DNA of 64,000 nucleotides, from assembly GCF_032931615.1 (NCBI RefSeq), contig NZ_CP136760.1, forward strand, positions 347,170 to 411,169. The letters run 5' to 3'. The first letter of the stretch is position 1, and every line of letters starts with the position of its first letter. Shown in pieces: positions 53,514 through 62,507 of this stretch. The DNA is from Palleronia sp. LCG004 (GTDB taxonomy: Bacteria; Pseudomonadota; Alphaproteobacteria; Rhodobacterales; Rhodobacteraceae). The notes under the pieces are model-generated. The model was not told where the DNA came from and did not search any database. It saw only the letters and a list, made by a program, of their open reading frames with translations. The position numbers were made by a program, and so were the translations under genes.

Positions 53514-55034
53514 ATGCTGACGAAGCCCCTTTCGACTGTGACCCGCGAGACGATGGAGGGCTGCGGCGTCACCGTCCCGCTCGACATGCAGGGCCTCGAC
53601 GTCGTCTCGCCGCTCACGGGCGAGGTGGTGGCGACGCTCGCCCCCCATTCGACCGCCGAGGCCATCGAGGCCATCGCCCGCGCGGGCACGGCCTTCCGCG
53701 CCTGGCGGATGGTCCCCGCGCCGCGGCGGGGCGAACTCGTCCGCCTCTTCGGAGAGGAACTGCGCAAGTCCAAGGACGATCTCGGCCGCATGGTCTCGAT
53801 CGAGGCGGGCAAGTCGCCCTCCGAGGGTCGCGGCGAGGTGCAGGAGATGATCGACATCTGCGACTTCGCCGTGGGCCTCTCGCGTCAGCTCTACGGTCTC
53901 ACCATCGCGACCGAACGTCCCGGCCACCGCATGATGGAGACGTGGCATCCCCTGGGCGTCGTCGGCATCATTACCGCCTTCAACTTTCCCTGCGCGCCCT
54001 GGGCGTGGAACTCCGCGCTCGCGCTCGTCTGCGGCGATCCGGTCCTCTGGAAGCCGTCGGAAAAGACGCCGCTCACCGCGCTGGCCTGTCAGGCCGTGCT
54101 CGACCGCGCCATCGCGCGGTTCGGCGACGACGCGCCCGAAGGGCTGAGCCAGGTCCTCGTCGGCGGGCCCGATCTCGGCACCGCGCTGGTCGAAAGCCCC
54201 GACATCGCGCTTCTCTCGGCGACGGGCTCCACCCGGATGGGCCGGGTCGTGGGGCCGAAGGTGGCCGAACGCTTCGGCCGGTCGATCCTCGAACTCGGCG
54301 GCAACAATGCGGGCATCGTCTGCCCCTCCGCCGATCTCGACATGACGCTCAGGGCCGTGGCCTTCGGCGCGATGGGCACGGCCGGCCAGCGTTGCACCAC
54401 GACGCGACGGCTCTTCGTCCACGACGATGTCTACGACCGGCTCGTCCCCGCGCTCCGGTCCGCCTATGCCTCCGTCAGCGTCGGCAACCCGCTCGAGACC
54501 GAGGCCCTGGTCGGCCCCCTCATCGACCGCGCGGCCTTCGACGGGATGGTCGCGGCACTGGCCGAGGCGCGCGAGGCCGGCGGCACCGTGCATGGCGGCG
54601 CGCGTCAGGACGTGGGCCCGGAAACGGCCTATTACGTCAAACCGGCGCTGGTCGAGATGCCCGATCAGACCGGCCCCGTCACGCGCGAGACCTTCGCGCC
54701 GATCCTCTACGTGATGCGCTACACCGATCTCGACGACGCGATCGCGCGCCACAACGCCGTGGGCGGTGGCCTGTCCTCGTCGATCTTCACCACCGACCTG
54801 CGCGAGATGGAGACGTTCCTCTCGGCCGCCGGATCGGATTGCGGCATCGCCAACGTCAATATCGGTACCTCCGGGGCCGAGATCGGCGGGGCCTTCGGCG
54901 GCGAGAAGGAAACCGGCGGCGGTCGCGAGAGCGGATCGGACGCCTGGCGCGCCTACATGCGCCGCGCGACCAACACGATCAACTATTCCCGCGACCTGCC
55001 CCTCGCGCAGGGCGTCAGCTTCGACATCGGCTGA
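53514..55034 (+). CDS. amaB: 2-aminoadipate 6-semialdehyde dehydrogenase (ALDH7/AmaB)
   Basis: A 506-residue aldehyde dehydrogenase. The ALDH7 (antiquitin) marker ILELGGNNAGIV contains catalytic Glu260, and Cys294 is in GQRCTTTRRL. FNFPCAPWAWN is the family substrate-tunnel segment. It oxidises 2-aminoadipate semialdehyde, formed from pipecolate via piperideine-6-carboxylate, to 2-aminoadipate. It lies 16 bp after hglS. The 2-aminoadipate aminotransferase needed between the two is not in this window. Confidence 0.85.
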   Translation: MLTKPLSTVTRETMEGCGVTVPLDMQGLDVVSPLTGEVVATLAPHSTAEAIEAIARAGTAFRAWRMVPAPRRGELVRLFGEELRKSKDDLGRMVSIEAGKSPSEGRGEVQEMIDICDFAVGLSRQLYGLTIATERPGHRMMETWHPLGVVGIITAFNFPCAPWAWNSALALVCGDPVLWKPSEKTPLTALACQAVLDRAIARFGDDAPEGLSQVLVGGPDLGTALVESPDIALLSATGSTRMGRVVGPKVAERFGRSILELGGNNAGIVCPSADLDMTLRAVAFGAMGTAGQRCTTTRRLFVHDDVYDRLVPALRSAYASVSVGNPLETEALVGPLIDRAAFDGMVAALAEAREAGGTVHGGARQDVGPETAYYVKPALVEMPDQTGPVTRETFAPILYVMRYTDLDDAIARHNAVGGGLSSSIFTTDLREMETFLSAAGSDCGIANVNIGTSGAEIGGAFGGEKETGGGRESGSDAWRAYMRRATNTINYSRDLPLAQGVSFDIG

Positions 55035-55084
55035 GGCACCGGCATGGGGCACCCCGCGACTTCCCGCTGCGTCGTTACCCCGGG

Positions 55085-56359
55085 ATGAGCACGGGCGGCA
55101 ATCTCTGGACCCATTCCTGCCGCGAACGGGTCGAGAGCCTGCCGCTTGCCGCCGACACCCATGCCGATCTCGTCGTGATCGGGGCGGGCTTTACCGGCCT
55201 CTCCGCGGCACTCGACGCGGCGCGTCGCGGGGCCTCGGTCGTCTGTCTCGAGGCCGAGACCGTCGCGCATGGCGGATCGGGACGCAATGTGGGCCTCGTC
55301 AATGCGGGCCTCTGGCTGCCCCCCGACACAGTCGTCGCGACCATGGGCGAGGTTGCGGGCACCCGCCTTCTCACCGCCCTCGGGGACGGGCCAGCCACCG
55401 TCTTCGACCGGATCGACAGGCACGGCATCGACTGCGACGCGGTCAGGGCCGGCACGCTGCACCTCGCCCATTCGCCTGCCGGGCTCCGCGCGCTGCGGGA
55501 CCGCTGCCGTCAGGGCAACCGGCTGGGCGCGCCCCTGCGCCTTCTCGACGGGGCCGAGACCGCCGCCCGGACGGGCAGCACCGCCTTCCACGGCGCGCTT
55601 CTCGATCCGCGCGCGGGCACCATCCAGCCGCGCGCCTATTGCACCGGCCTCGCCCGCGCGGCGATGGCGGCGGGCGCGAGGCTCCACGTCGCCTCGCCCG
55701 TCACGCGGCTTGACTGTGCCGACGGCCACTGGACGGTCCACGCCAATGGCCACCGGGTGCGGGCGGGGGCGCTGATCCTCGCGACGAACGCCTATCATCG
55801 CGACCTCGCGGGCCTCGACGCGCCCGCGCATGTCAAGGTCGGCTACAGCCAGTTCGCGACCGTCCCGCTGCCGCCGAAGCTGCGCGACCGCGTGCTCCCC
55901 GGGGGCGAGGGCTGCTGGGACACCGCGCTCGTCATGTCGTCGATCCGCCTCGACCGGGCGGGGCGGCTCATCCTCGGGGGCGTGGGCGATGCGGGCGGGC
56001 GGGGCGCGCGCATCCATGCCGGATGGGCGCGCCGCAAGCTCCGCAGCCTCTATTCCGACCTCGCGGATCTGCCGTTCGAGCATCGCTGGCAGGGCGTCAT
56101 CGCCATGACCGGCGATCACATCCCCAAGGTGATCGAGTTCGGGCCCCGCGCCTATGCGGTCTTCGGCTATTCCGGCCGCGGCATCGCGCCCGGCACCGTG
56201 ATCGGCACCGCCGCCGCCGAGGCCCTTCTCACCGGCCGGCCCGGGGCACTGCCCCTGCCGGTCGAAACCCGCCATTCCGAACGGTTCCGCCGCCTCCGGG
56301 CCGCGTGGTACGAACTCGGCGCGGTCGTGACCCACGCCCTGCCCCAGCGCGCGGGCTGA
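55085..56359 (+). CDS. amaA: FAD-dependent oxidoreductase, probable L-pipecolate oxidase (AmaA-like)
   Basis: A 424-residue DAO-family flavoprotein. The FAD dinucleotide motif VIGAGFTGLSAAL is near residue 31, GGSGRNVGLVNAG near 61 and the C-terminal FAD segment AVFGYSGRGIAPGT near 362. Family members oxidise amino acids or glycine derivatives, so alone the call would be generic. Position 50 bp after amaB points to pipecolate oxidation. It converges with the MmgE/PrpD gene 10 bp away. Confidence 0.8.
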   Translation: MSTGGNLWTHSCRERVESLPLAADTHADLVVIGAGFTGLSAALDAARRGASVVCLEAETVAHGGSGRNVGLVNAGLWLPPDTVVATMGEVAGTRLLTALGDGPATVFDRIDRHGIDCDAVRAGTLHLAHSPAGLRALRDRCRQGNRLGAPLRLLDGAETAARTGSTAFHGALLDPRAGTIQPRAYCTGLARAAMAAGARLHVASPVTRLDCADGHWTVHANGHRVRAGALILATNAYHRDLAGLDAPAHVKVGYSQFATVPLPPKLRDRVLPGGEGCWDTALVMSSIRLDRAGRLILGGVGDAGGRGARIHAGWARRKLRSLYSDLADLPFEHRWQGVIAMTGDHIPKVIEFGPRAYAVFGYSGRGIAPGTVIGTAAAEALLTGRPGALPLPVETRHSERFRRLRAAWYELGAVVTHALPQRAG

Positions 56360-56369
56360 GCCGCCCGCA

Positions 56370-57674
56370 TCAGCCGTCGAAGAGCACCCGCGTCAGCCCG
56401 CGCGCATCCGCCGCCGCGTCAAGGCCATCGACCGCCTGCCAGAGCGCGTCCGACCGCCCCGCCCCCAGAAGCGTCGCGGATTTCTCGCGCAGGCGCGCCT
56501 CGATCACGCCCATATCGGTCAGCGCCGCAAGGTCGTGATACGCCTCGCGCATCCCTCCGGCCGTCTCGATCCGGACCCGCGCCTGCATGTCGCTGAGGCC
56601 CTCGTCGGTCTCGACGATCACGCGGTCGCGCAGCGCGGTCAAGTCGGGCCGTGCCGTGATCTCGTCCGAGAACGTGTCGAGCGCGGCGGTATCCACCCCC
56701 GCGATCCCCATCGCGGCCGTCAGGCGATAGCTGAACTTGGCCCCCAGCCCCGTCGTGGGGGACCGCTGATTGCATACGGCAAGCCAGCGCGGATGCGTGA
56801 CGATCCGCACGGCCTCGACCGCATCGGGGTCGAGCCCCTCTTCCCGCAACTCCCGGACCGCCTCGAGCATGGCGTGAAGGCCGTGGCAGCAGGCATGGAA
56901 CTTGTAGGACACGTCCGGAAACACCCACGCCTCTCCGAACCCGTCCCAGGCCGCGCCCCGCGCCGCACCGGCATGGGTCGGGCCGAAGCCCTGGGCGCCC
57001 TCGATCGCCTCGGGGTTCGATCCCGCCCCGTGCCGGGCGAGCGCGGCGCAGGACACGCCGATCTCGGCCGCGAAGCCCGCGTTGAGCGGCTTGCCCATCG
57101 TGCCGAACTGGCTCTTGAGCCCCGCCGCCCGCGTCGAGCAAAGCGCGAGCGCCCGCTCCATCGCCACCGCGTCGAGCCCCATGAGCCGCCCCGCCGCAGC
57201 CGTCGCGCCGAACGCGCCCGCCGTGCCGGTCTGGTGGAACCCCGCCTCGTAATGACCCCGCCCGAGCCAGTCGCCCATCCGGCACGACAGCTCCAGCCCG
57301 ATGGCGGCGGCCTCGATCAGCGCAGCCCCTTCTGACCCCCGCGATTCGGCCACGGCAAGTGCTGCGGGCAGAACCGCGACGCTCGGATGGCCGATATGGA
57401 GGAAATGCGTGTCGTCGTAATCGAGCGCATGGCTCGCCGCGCCATTGGCCATCGCGGCCATCCGCATCGTGGCGCGCCCGCCCGCAAAGAGCCCGGCCGC
57501 CCCGCCCCCTTCCTCCGTCGCCGCGTCGCGCGCTGCACGCGACACCGGCTCGTTCCGCCCGGCAATGCCCACGCCGCCCCAGTCGAACACGGAACACGCG
57601 ACCGACCGGCGCATCCGATCGGTCAGGTCCACGGGTGCCACCGCGACGCGCGCAAGATCCCCCGCCAATCCCAT
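56370..57674 (-). CDS. MmgE/PrpD family dehydratase/decarboxylase
   Basis: A 434-residue protein of the 2-methylcitrate dehydratase/cis-aconitate decarboxylase family. Family active-site segments are present: ALDYDDTHF with HIGHPS near residue 85-97, SQFGTMGKPLNAG near 192 and KFHACCHGLHAMLEA near 260. Its ATG lies 1 bp after the acyl-CoA dehydrogenase stop, so it is translated with it. With a CoA-transferase and class I fumarase next door, a C5/C6 di- or tricarboxylate substrate is likely; the exact one is unknown. Confidence 0.87.
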   Translation of the reverse strand: MGLAGDLARVAVAPVDLTDRMRRSVACSVFDWGGVGIAGRNEPVSRAARDAATEEGGGAAGLFAGGRATMRMAAMANGAASHALDYDDTHFLHIGHPSVAVLPAALAVAESRGSEGAALIEAAAIGLELSCRMGDWLGRGHYEAGFHQTGTAGAFGATAAAGRLMGLDAVAMERALALCSTRAAGLKSQFGTMGKPLNAGFAAEIGVSCAALARHGAGSNPEAIEGAQGFGPTHAGAARGAAWDGFGEAWVFPDVSYKFHACCHGLHAMLEAVRELREEGLDPDAVEAVRIVTHPRWLAVCNQRSPTTGLGAKFSYRLTAAMGIAGVDTAALDTFSDEITARPDLTALRDRVIVETDEGLSDMQARVRIETAGGMREAYHDLAALTDMGVIEARLREKSATLLGAGRSDALWQAVDGLDAAADARGLTRVLFDG

Positions 57675-57675
57675 C

Positions 57676-58833
57676 TCAGTAACTCCGCTTCATGCCGAGC
57701 ACGTGCTCGGCCAGGTAGGACAGGATCAGGTTGGTCGAGATCGGCGCCACCTGATAGAGCCGCGTCTCGCGGAACTTGCGCTCGACATCGTATTCCTCGG
57801 CGAAACCGAAACCGCCATGCGTCTGCAGGCAGGCCTCCGCCGCCTCCCAGCTCGCCTCGGCGGCCAGCATCTTGGCCATGTTCGCCTCGGCCCCCATGCT
57901 CTCGTCGGCCTCGTAGCGGCGGATCGCCTCGCGCAGCATCAGCTCGGCCGCGCGCATCCGGGCATAGGCCTTGGCGATGGGGAACTGGATGCCCTGGTTC
58001 TGCCCGATGGGCCTGCCGAAGACCTCGCGCTCGTTCGCATAGGCCACGGCGCGGTCGATGAACCACTTGGCATCGCCCACGCATTCCGCCGCGATCAGGA
58101 TCCGCTCGGCATTCATGCCCGACAGAATGTACCGGAACCCCGCCCCCTCCTCGCCGATCAGGTTCTCGGCCGGGACCGGCACGTCGGTAAAGAAAAGCTC
58201 GGTCGTCGCGTGGTTCATCATCGTGCGGATGGGCCGGATCTCCAGCCCGCTCTCCCGCGCCTCCTTCATGTCGACGAGCAGGACCGACAGGCCGTGGCTC
58301 CGCTTCTTCGTCTCGTCCATCGGGTTCGTGCGGCAGAGCAGCACCATCAGGTCCGAATGCTCCGAGCGCGAGATCCAGATCTTCTGCCCGTTGACGATGT
58401 ACCTGTCGCCCTCACGCCGGGCGGTGGTCCTGAGCGCGCTCGTATCCGTACCGGAGGTCGGCTCGGTCACGCCGAAGGCCTGCAGGCGCAGCGATCCGTC
58501 CGCGATTCGCGGCAGGTACTTCTGCTTCTGCGCCTCGGACCCGTGACGCAGAAGCGTGCCCATCGTGTACATCTGCGCGTGGCAAGCCCCCGCATTGCCG
58601 CCCTGGCGGTGGATCTCCTCGAGGATGACGGCCCCCGCCGACAACGGCAGGCCCGATCCGCCGTATTCCTCGGGGATGAGCGCCGCGAGATATCCCGCCT
58701 CGGTCAGCGCCTCGACGAACTCGGTCGGATAGGCCCGCGTCTCGTCCAGCTTGCGCCAGTACTCGCCGGGGAAATCCTGGCAGAGCTTGCCGACGGCGTC
58801 GCGGATCTCCTCGTGCATCTCGAAATCTGACAT
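57676..58833 (-). CDS. Acyl-CoA dehydrogenase with isovaleryl-type catalytic Glu
   Basis: A 385-residue flavoenzyme. FAD-binding segments are AFGVTEPTSGTD near residue 119-130 and IWISRSEHSD, and the C-terminal helices include FGRPIGQNQGIQF and THGGFGFAEEYDVER. The usual catalytic Glu in the YEGT segment is missing (it reads YQVAPIST). Glu243 in NAERILIA sits where isovaleryl-CoA dehydrogenase has its base. Substrate is probably a branched or dicarboxylic acyl-CoA delivered by the CoA-transferase encoded upstream. Confidence 0.88.
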   Translation of the reverse strand: MSDFEMHEEIRDAVGKLCQDFPGEYWRKLDETRAYPTEFVEALTEAGYLAALIPEEYGGSGLPLSAGAVILEEIHRQGGNAGACHAQMYTMGTLLRHGSEAQKQKYLPRIADGSLRLQAFGVTEPTSGTDTSALRTTARREGDRYIVNGQKIWISRSEHSDLMVLLCRTNPMDETKKRSHGLSVLLVDMKEARESGLEIRPIRTMMNHATTELFFTDVPVPAENLIGEEGAGFRYILSGMNAERILIAAECVGDAKWFIDRAVAYANEREVFGRPIGQNQGIQFPIAKAYARMRAAELMLREAIRRYEADESMGAEANMAKMLAAEASWEAAEACLQTHGGFGFAEEYDVERKFRETRLYQVAPISTNLILSYLAEHVLGMKRSY

Positions 58834-58893
58834 GGAAACGTGGTCTCCCTCATTCGTCCTCCGGCCCCCGGGGCACGGATCCTCGTCGCCGCC

Positions 58894-60030
58894 CTAGCGC
58901 TTCGCGCCGTCGGCGAATTCCGCCCGGATCGCGGCCCCGTGCGCGTCGATGGCGGGCACGGCCCCCGCCTGCGGCACGACACCGTCGATCACCTCCCCCC
59001 GCGCGAGCAGCCTTGCGGGGCCGGTCGGCGTCTCGACCTCGACATAGCGCGTCTGGGGATGGACCATCAGGTCCTCCATCTCGTTGACGCGGCCGTTCGC
59101 GATGCCCGCCCGTTCGAGCATGTCGGCCAGCGCGTCGCGCTCGTGCCGCACGAAGACCGCGCCGATCACCGCGTCGAGCGCGTCGCGATTGGCGACCCGG
59201 TCCGAATTCGTCCCGAAGCGCTCGTCCGTCGCCACCGAACCGTCACCGAGGATATCCTCGCAGAACTTCACCCATTCGCGCTCGTTCTGGATCGAGAACA
59301 GCACCTCCTTGCCGTCGGACCCGGCATAGGTGCCGTAGGGTGCGATCGTCGGATGCTCCAGCCCGTTGCGCGGCGGCACCTTCCCGCCATAGGCGTATTG
59401 CAGGTAGGGCACGTTCATCCAGTCGGTCAGCGCATGGAAGAGGCTGACCGCCACGTGACGCCCCCGCCCCGTCCGCTCGCGCGCGAAAAGCGCCTGAAGC
59501 ACCGCCTCGTGCGCGTTCATTCCGCAGGCGATGTCGCAGACCGACACGCCCACCCGCGCCGGCCCGGCTCCGTTGCCGGTGATCGACGACAGGCCGCTCT
59601 CGGCCTGGATCAGCAGATCGTACGCCTTCCGGTCGCGATAGGGCCCCTCCTCGCCATAGCCCGAGATCGACACGGTGATCAGCCGCGGATTCTCGGCCCT
59701 CAGCCGCTCGGGCGCGAAACCCAGACGGTCGATCGCGCCGGGTGCCAGATTCTGGATGAAGATGTCGGCGCGCGCCAGCATCGCCGCCATCACCGCCTTG
59801 TCGTCCTCGTCCCTGAGGTCGAGCGCGATGGATTCCTTGCCACGGTTCAGCCAGACGAAATAGGCGCTCTCCCCGTGGACGAGATGATCGTACCGGCGCG
59901 CGAAATCCCCCTCCGCCCGCTCGACCTTGATGACCCGCGCGCCCGCCTCGGCCAACCGGCACGAAAGGTAGGGCGCCGCCACGGCCTGTTCGAGCGTGAC
60001 GACCGTCAGCCCGTCGAGATCTCCTGCCAT
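58894..60030 (-). CDS. Class III CoA-transferase (CaiB/BaiF family)
   Basis: A 378-residue CoA-transferase. The N-terminal VVTLEQAVAAPYLSCRLAEAG, ADIFIQNLAPGAIDRLG and SGYGEEGPYRDRKAYDLLIQAESG are family segments; the Asp in AYDLLIQA is the catalytic aspartate. GGGAGGGGC precedes the ATG; 16 upstream residues are excluded. It heads the operon with the acyl-CoA dehydrogenase and MmgE/PrpD genes. It would move CoA from a donor such as succinyl-CoA to a dicarboxylate. Known substrates of relatives include oxalate, mesaconate, itaconate and citramalate. Confidence 0.88.
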   Translation of the reverse strand: MAGDLDGLTVVTLEQAVAAPYLSCRLAEAGARVIKVERAEGDFARRYDHLVHGESAYFVWLNRGKESIALDLRDEDDKAVMAAMLARADIFIQNLAPGAIDRLGFAPERLRAENPRLITVSISGYGEEGPYRDRKAYDLLIQAESGLSSITGNGAGPARVGVSVCDIACGMNAHEAVLQALFARERTGRGRHVAVSLFHALTDWMNVPYLQYAYGGKVPPRNGLEHPTIAPYGTYAGSDGKEVLFSIQNEREWVKFCEDILGDGSVATDERFGTNSDRVANRDALDAVIGAVFVRHERDALADMLERAGIANGRVNEMEDLMVHPQTRYVEVETPTGPARLLARGEVIDGVVPQAGAVPAIDAHGAAIRAEFADGAKR

Positions 60031-60115
60031 CGTGCCTGCCCCTCCCGAGCGCTGCCTGCCGCCGAGAGAGGATGCCAAGCCCGCGCGCCCGCGGGAAATA
60101 GCATATCCGTTTGGG

Positions 60116-60138
60116 GGGTATCGCGGATTTCTATACCC
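60116..60138. promoter_or_regulatory. Inverted repeat in the CoA-transferase/fumarase divergent promoter
   Basis: GGGTAT, 11-bp spacer, ATACCC. The spacing resembles a LysR-type T-N11-A box. It is placed between two divergently transcribed genes, where a shared activator would bind. No LysR gene is in the window next to it. Confidence 0.5.
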
Positions 60139-60190
60139 GCATGCCGATGCGTCGCACTAGGATCGAAAACGGGCGAAGGAGGCTCCCACG

Positions 60191-61732
60191 ATGACGATCG
60201 ACCATTCCACCCAGTCCGACCCGGACGACCCCGGCATGACCCGCGCCCGCATCACCGGGGCCCATTTCATCGACAGCGTGGCGGACGCGCTGCAATACGT
60301 CTCCTACTATCACCCGCCGGATTTCATCACCGCCATGGCCCGCGCCTACGCGCGCGAGGAAAGCCCCTCGGCGAAGAACGCGATCCGGCAGATCCTGATG
60401 AACGCGCGCATGGCCGCGATCGGGCACCGTCCCATCTGTCAGGATACGGGCGTGGTGAACCTCTTTCTCAAGGTCGGTGTCGAGGCCCCGATCGACTGGA
60501 CGCGCAGCCCGCAGGACATGGCCGACGAGGCCACGCGCCGCGCCTACAGCCTCGAGGCCAATCCGCTGAGAAATTCCGTCGTCGCGGACCCGCTGGGCGC
60601 GCGGCGCAACACCCGCGACAACACGCCCGCCATGCTCCAGACCGAACTCGTCGCGGGCGACAAGGTCGAGGTCACGGTCTCGGCCAAGGGCGGCGGGTCC
60701 GAGAACAAGGCGAAATTCGCCGTGCTGAACCCGTCGGATTCCGTCGCCGACTGGGTGGTCGAGACGGTCGCGGGCCTCGGGGCCGGGTGGTGCCCGCCCG
60801 GCATGATCGGGCTCGGCGTCGGCGGCAGCGTCGATCGCGCGATGGCGATGGCCAAGGCCTCGCTCAACGATCCCGTCGATATCGGCGATCTGCGCGACCG
60901 CGGTGCCGCGACGGCCGAGGAGGCTCTGCGCCTCGAACTCTACGACCGGCTGAACGCGCTCGGCATCGGCGCGCAGGGGCTGGGCGGCCTCACCGCCGTG
61001 CTCGACGTCAAGGTCCTCAGCTTCCCGACCCATGCGGCCTCGCTTCCGGTGGCGCTGATCCCGAACTGCGTGGCGACGCGGCACGCGCATTTCACGCTCG
61101 ACGGCTCCGGCCCCGCGGAATTCGCGCCGCCGGACCTCTCGCTCTGGCCGGATCTGGGCGATGGCGCGGCCGAGGGGCGTCGCGTCGATCTCGATGCGCT
61201 CGACGACGACCTGCTGCGATCGTTCGAACCGGGCGAGACGCTGCTCCTGTCGGGGCGCATGGTTACCGGCCGCGACGCCGCGCACCGGCGCATGATCGAC
61301 GCGCTGGATCGCGGCGAGGATCTGCCCGTCGATCTGCGCGGCCGCGCGATCTACTACGTGGGCCCCGTCGATCCCGTGGGCTCCGAGGTGATCGGCCCCG
61401 CGGGCCCCACCACCTCGGAACGGATGGACAGGTTCACCCGCCCCCTTCTCGCGGCCTCGGGTCTCAGGATGATGATCGGCAAGGCCGAACGCGGCCCCGA
61501 GGCGGTCGCGGCCATCCGCGATCACGGGGCCGTCTATCTCATCGCCGTGGGCGGTGCCGCCTATCTCGTCTCGAAGGCCGTCCGCTCCGCGCGCCCCGTC
61601 GCCTACGAGGATCTCGGGATGGAGGCGATCTACGAGATCGTGGTCGAGGACATGCCCGTCACCGTCGCCGTCGACACGCGCGGCCAGTCGATCCACGTGA
61701 CGGGCCCACCGCGATGGGCCCGCAAGATCTGA
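60191..61732 (+). CDS. Class I (iron-sulfur) fumarate hydratase family enzyme
   Basis: A 513-residue hydro-lyase with both the alpha and beta parts fused. The three cluster cysteines are Cys83 (PICQDTGVV), Cys201 (GAGWCPPGM) and Cys293 (IPNCVATRH); the C-terminal beta part has AGPTTSERMDRF. GAAGGAGG precedes the ATG. The reaction is fumarate to malate, but class I enzymes also hydrate mesaconate to (S)-citramalate, which would suit the divergent CoA-transferase operon. Such oxygen-labile fumarases are often duplicated paralogues of a housekeeping enzyme. Confidence 0.92.
   Translation: MTIDHSTQSDPDDPGMTRARITGAHFIDSVADALQYVSYYHPPDFITAMARAYAREESPSAKNAIRQILMNARMAAIGHRPICQDTGVVNLFLKVGVEAPIDWTRSPQDMADEATRRAYSLEANPLRNSVVADPLGARRNTRDNTPAMLQTELVAGDKVEVTVSAKGGGSENKAKFAVLNPSDSVADWVVETVAGLGAGWCPPGMIGLGVGGSVDRAMAMAKASLNDPVDIGDLRDRGAATAEEALRLELYDRLNALGIGAQGLGGLTAVLDVKVLSFPTHAASLPVALIPNCVATRHAHFTLDGSGPAEFAPPDLSLWPDLGDGAAEGRRVDLDALDDDLLRSFEPGETLLLSGRMVTGRDAAHRRMIDALDRGEDLPVDLRGRAIYYVGPVDPVGSEVIGPAGPTTSERMDRFTRPLLAASGLRMMIGKAERGPEAVAAIRDHGAVYLIAVGGAAYLVSKAVRSARPVAYEDLGMEAIYEIVVEDMPVTVAVDTRGQSIHVTGPPRWARKI
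61701..61722 (+). terminator. Hairpin within the last codons of the fumarase gene
   Basis: Arms CGGGCCCA and TGGGCCCG with a 6-base loop, 10 bp before the stop codon, where only 15 bp separate this gene from the convergent SDR gene. A termination role is possible but there is no T-run. Confidence 0.35.
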
Positions 61733-61747
61733 CCGCGCGGCCTTTGG

Positions 61748-62497
61748 TCAGACGGTCCGCCCGCCATCCACCTCGAGGATCACGCCCGTGATGAACTCTG
61801 CCTCGTCCGACGCGAGATAGAGCGCCGCATTGGCGATGTCCTGCGGCTCCGACAACCGCCCCAGCGGCACGGTCGCGATGAACTTCTCGCGGTTCTCGGG
61901 CGTGTCCTCCATCCCCATGAACTGCTCCAGCAGCCCCGTCGCGCCCATCACCGGCGCGATGCAGTTGACGCGGATCCTGTCCGGCGCAAGCTCCACGGCC
62001 AGCGACCGCGTCATCAGGTTCACCGCCCCCTTCGAGGAATTGTACCACGTCAGCCCCGGTCGCGGCCGGATGCCCGCGGTCGAGCCCACGTTGATCATCA
62101 CGCCCTGCCCGGCATCGCGCCAGACCGGCACGCAGCTCTTCGTCATGTGAAAGATCGACAGCACGTTGACGTCGTAGATCTTGCGAAACGTCGCCTCGTC
62201 GGTCTCCATCAGCGGCGCGTTGCGGTTCGTCCAGCCCGCATTGTTGACGACGATGTCGATCCCGCCGAACGCGCCCTCGGTCTCCTCCACCGCGGCCTGC
62301 ACCGCCGCGCCGTCCGACACGTCGCATTCGACCGCGATCGCGGCCTCGCCGATCTCCTCGGCGACCGCGCGCGCCCCGTCGAGGTCCAGATCGACGATGG
62401 CGACCCTGGCGCCCTCCCGCGCGAAGGTCTTCGCGATGCCGCGTCCGAAGCCCGACGCGGCCCCCGTGACGATCGTGCGCTTGTCCTTCAGCCTCAT
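61748..62497 (-). CDS. Short-chain dehydrogenase/reductase
   Basis: A 249-residue classical SDR. Cofactor motif TGAASGFG is at residues 11-18, NNAG near 90, the active-site Ser in GSTAGI near 142 and YNSSK as the YxxxK pair. GAGGGG precedes the ATG; the longer upstream frame overlaps the aldehyde dehydrogenase gene. It follows that gene by 10 bp on the same strand, so an alcohol-to-aldehyde-to-acid pair is plausible. Substrate unknown. Confidence 0.88.
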   Translation of the reverse strand: MRLKDKRTIVTGAASGFGRGIAKTFAREGARVAIVDLDLDGARAVAEEIGEAAIAVECDVSDGAAVQAAVEETEGAFGGIDIVVNNAGWTNRNAPLMETDEATFRKIYDVNVLSIFHMTKSCVPVWRDAGQGVMINVGSTAGIRPRPGLTWYNSSKGAVNLMTRSLAVELAPDRIRVNCIAPVMGATGLLEQFMGMEDTPENREKFIATVPLGRLSEPQDIANAALYLASDEAEFITGVILEVDGGRTV

Positions 62498-62507
62498 GCC
62501 CCTCACC

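Noticed and set aside
50852..53857. A 1001-codon reverse open frame including the iron-binding protein
   Set aside because: The part upstream of 51865 is antisense to hglS; the signal peptide fixes the true start.
58840..61791. A 983-codon forward frame across CoA-transferase and fumarase genes
   Set aside because: No domain resemblance and antisense or out of frame to two confident genes.
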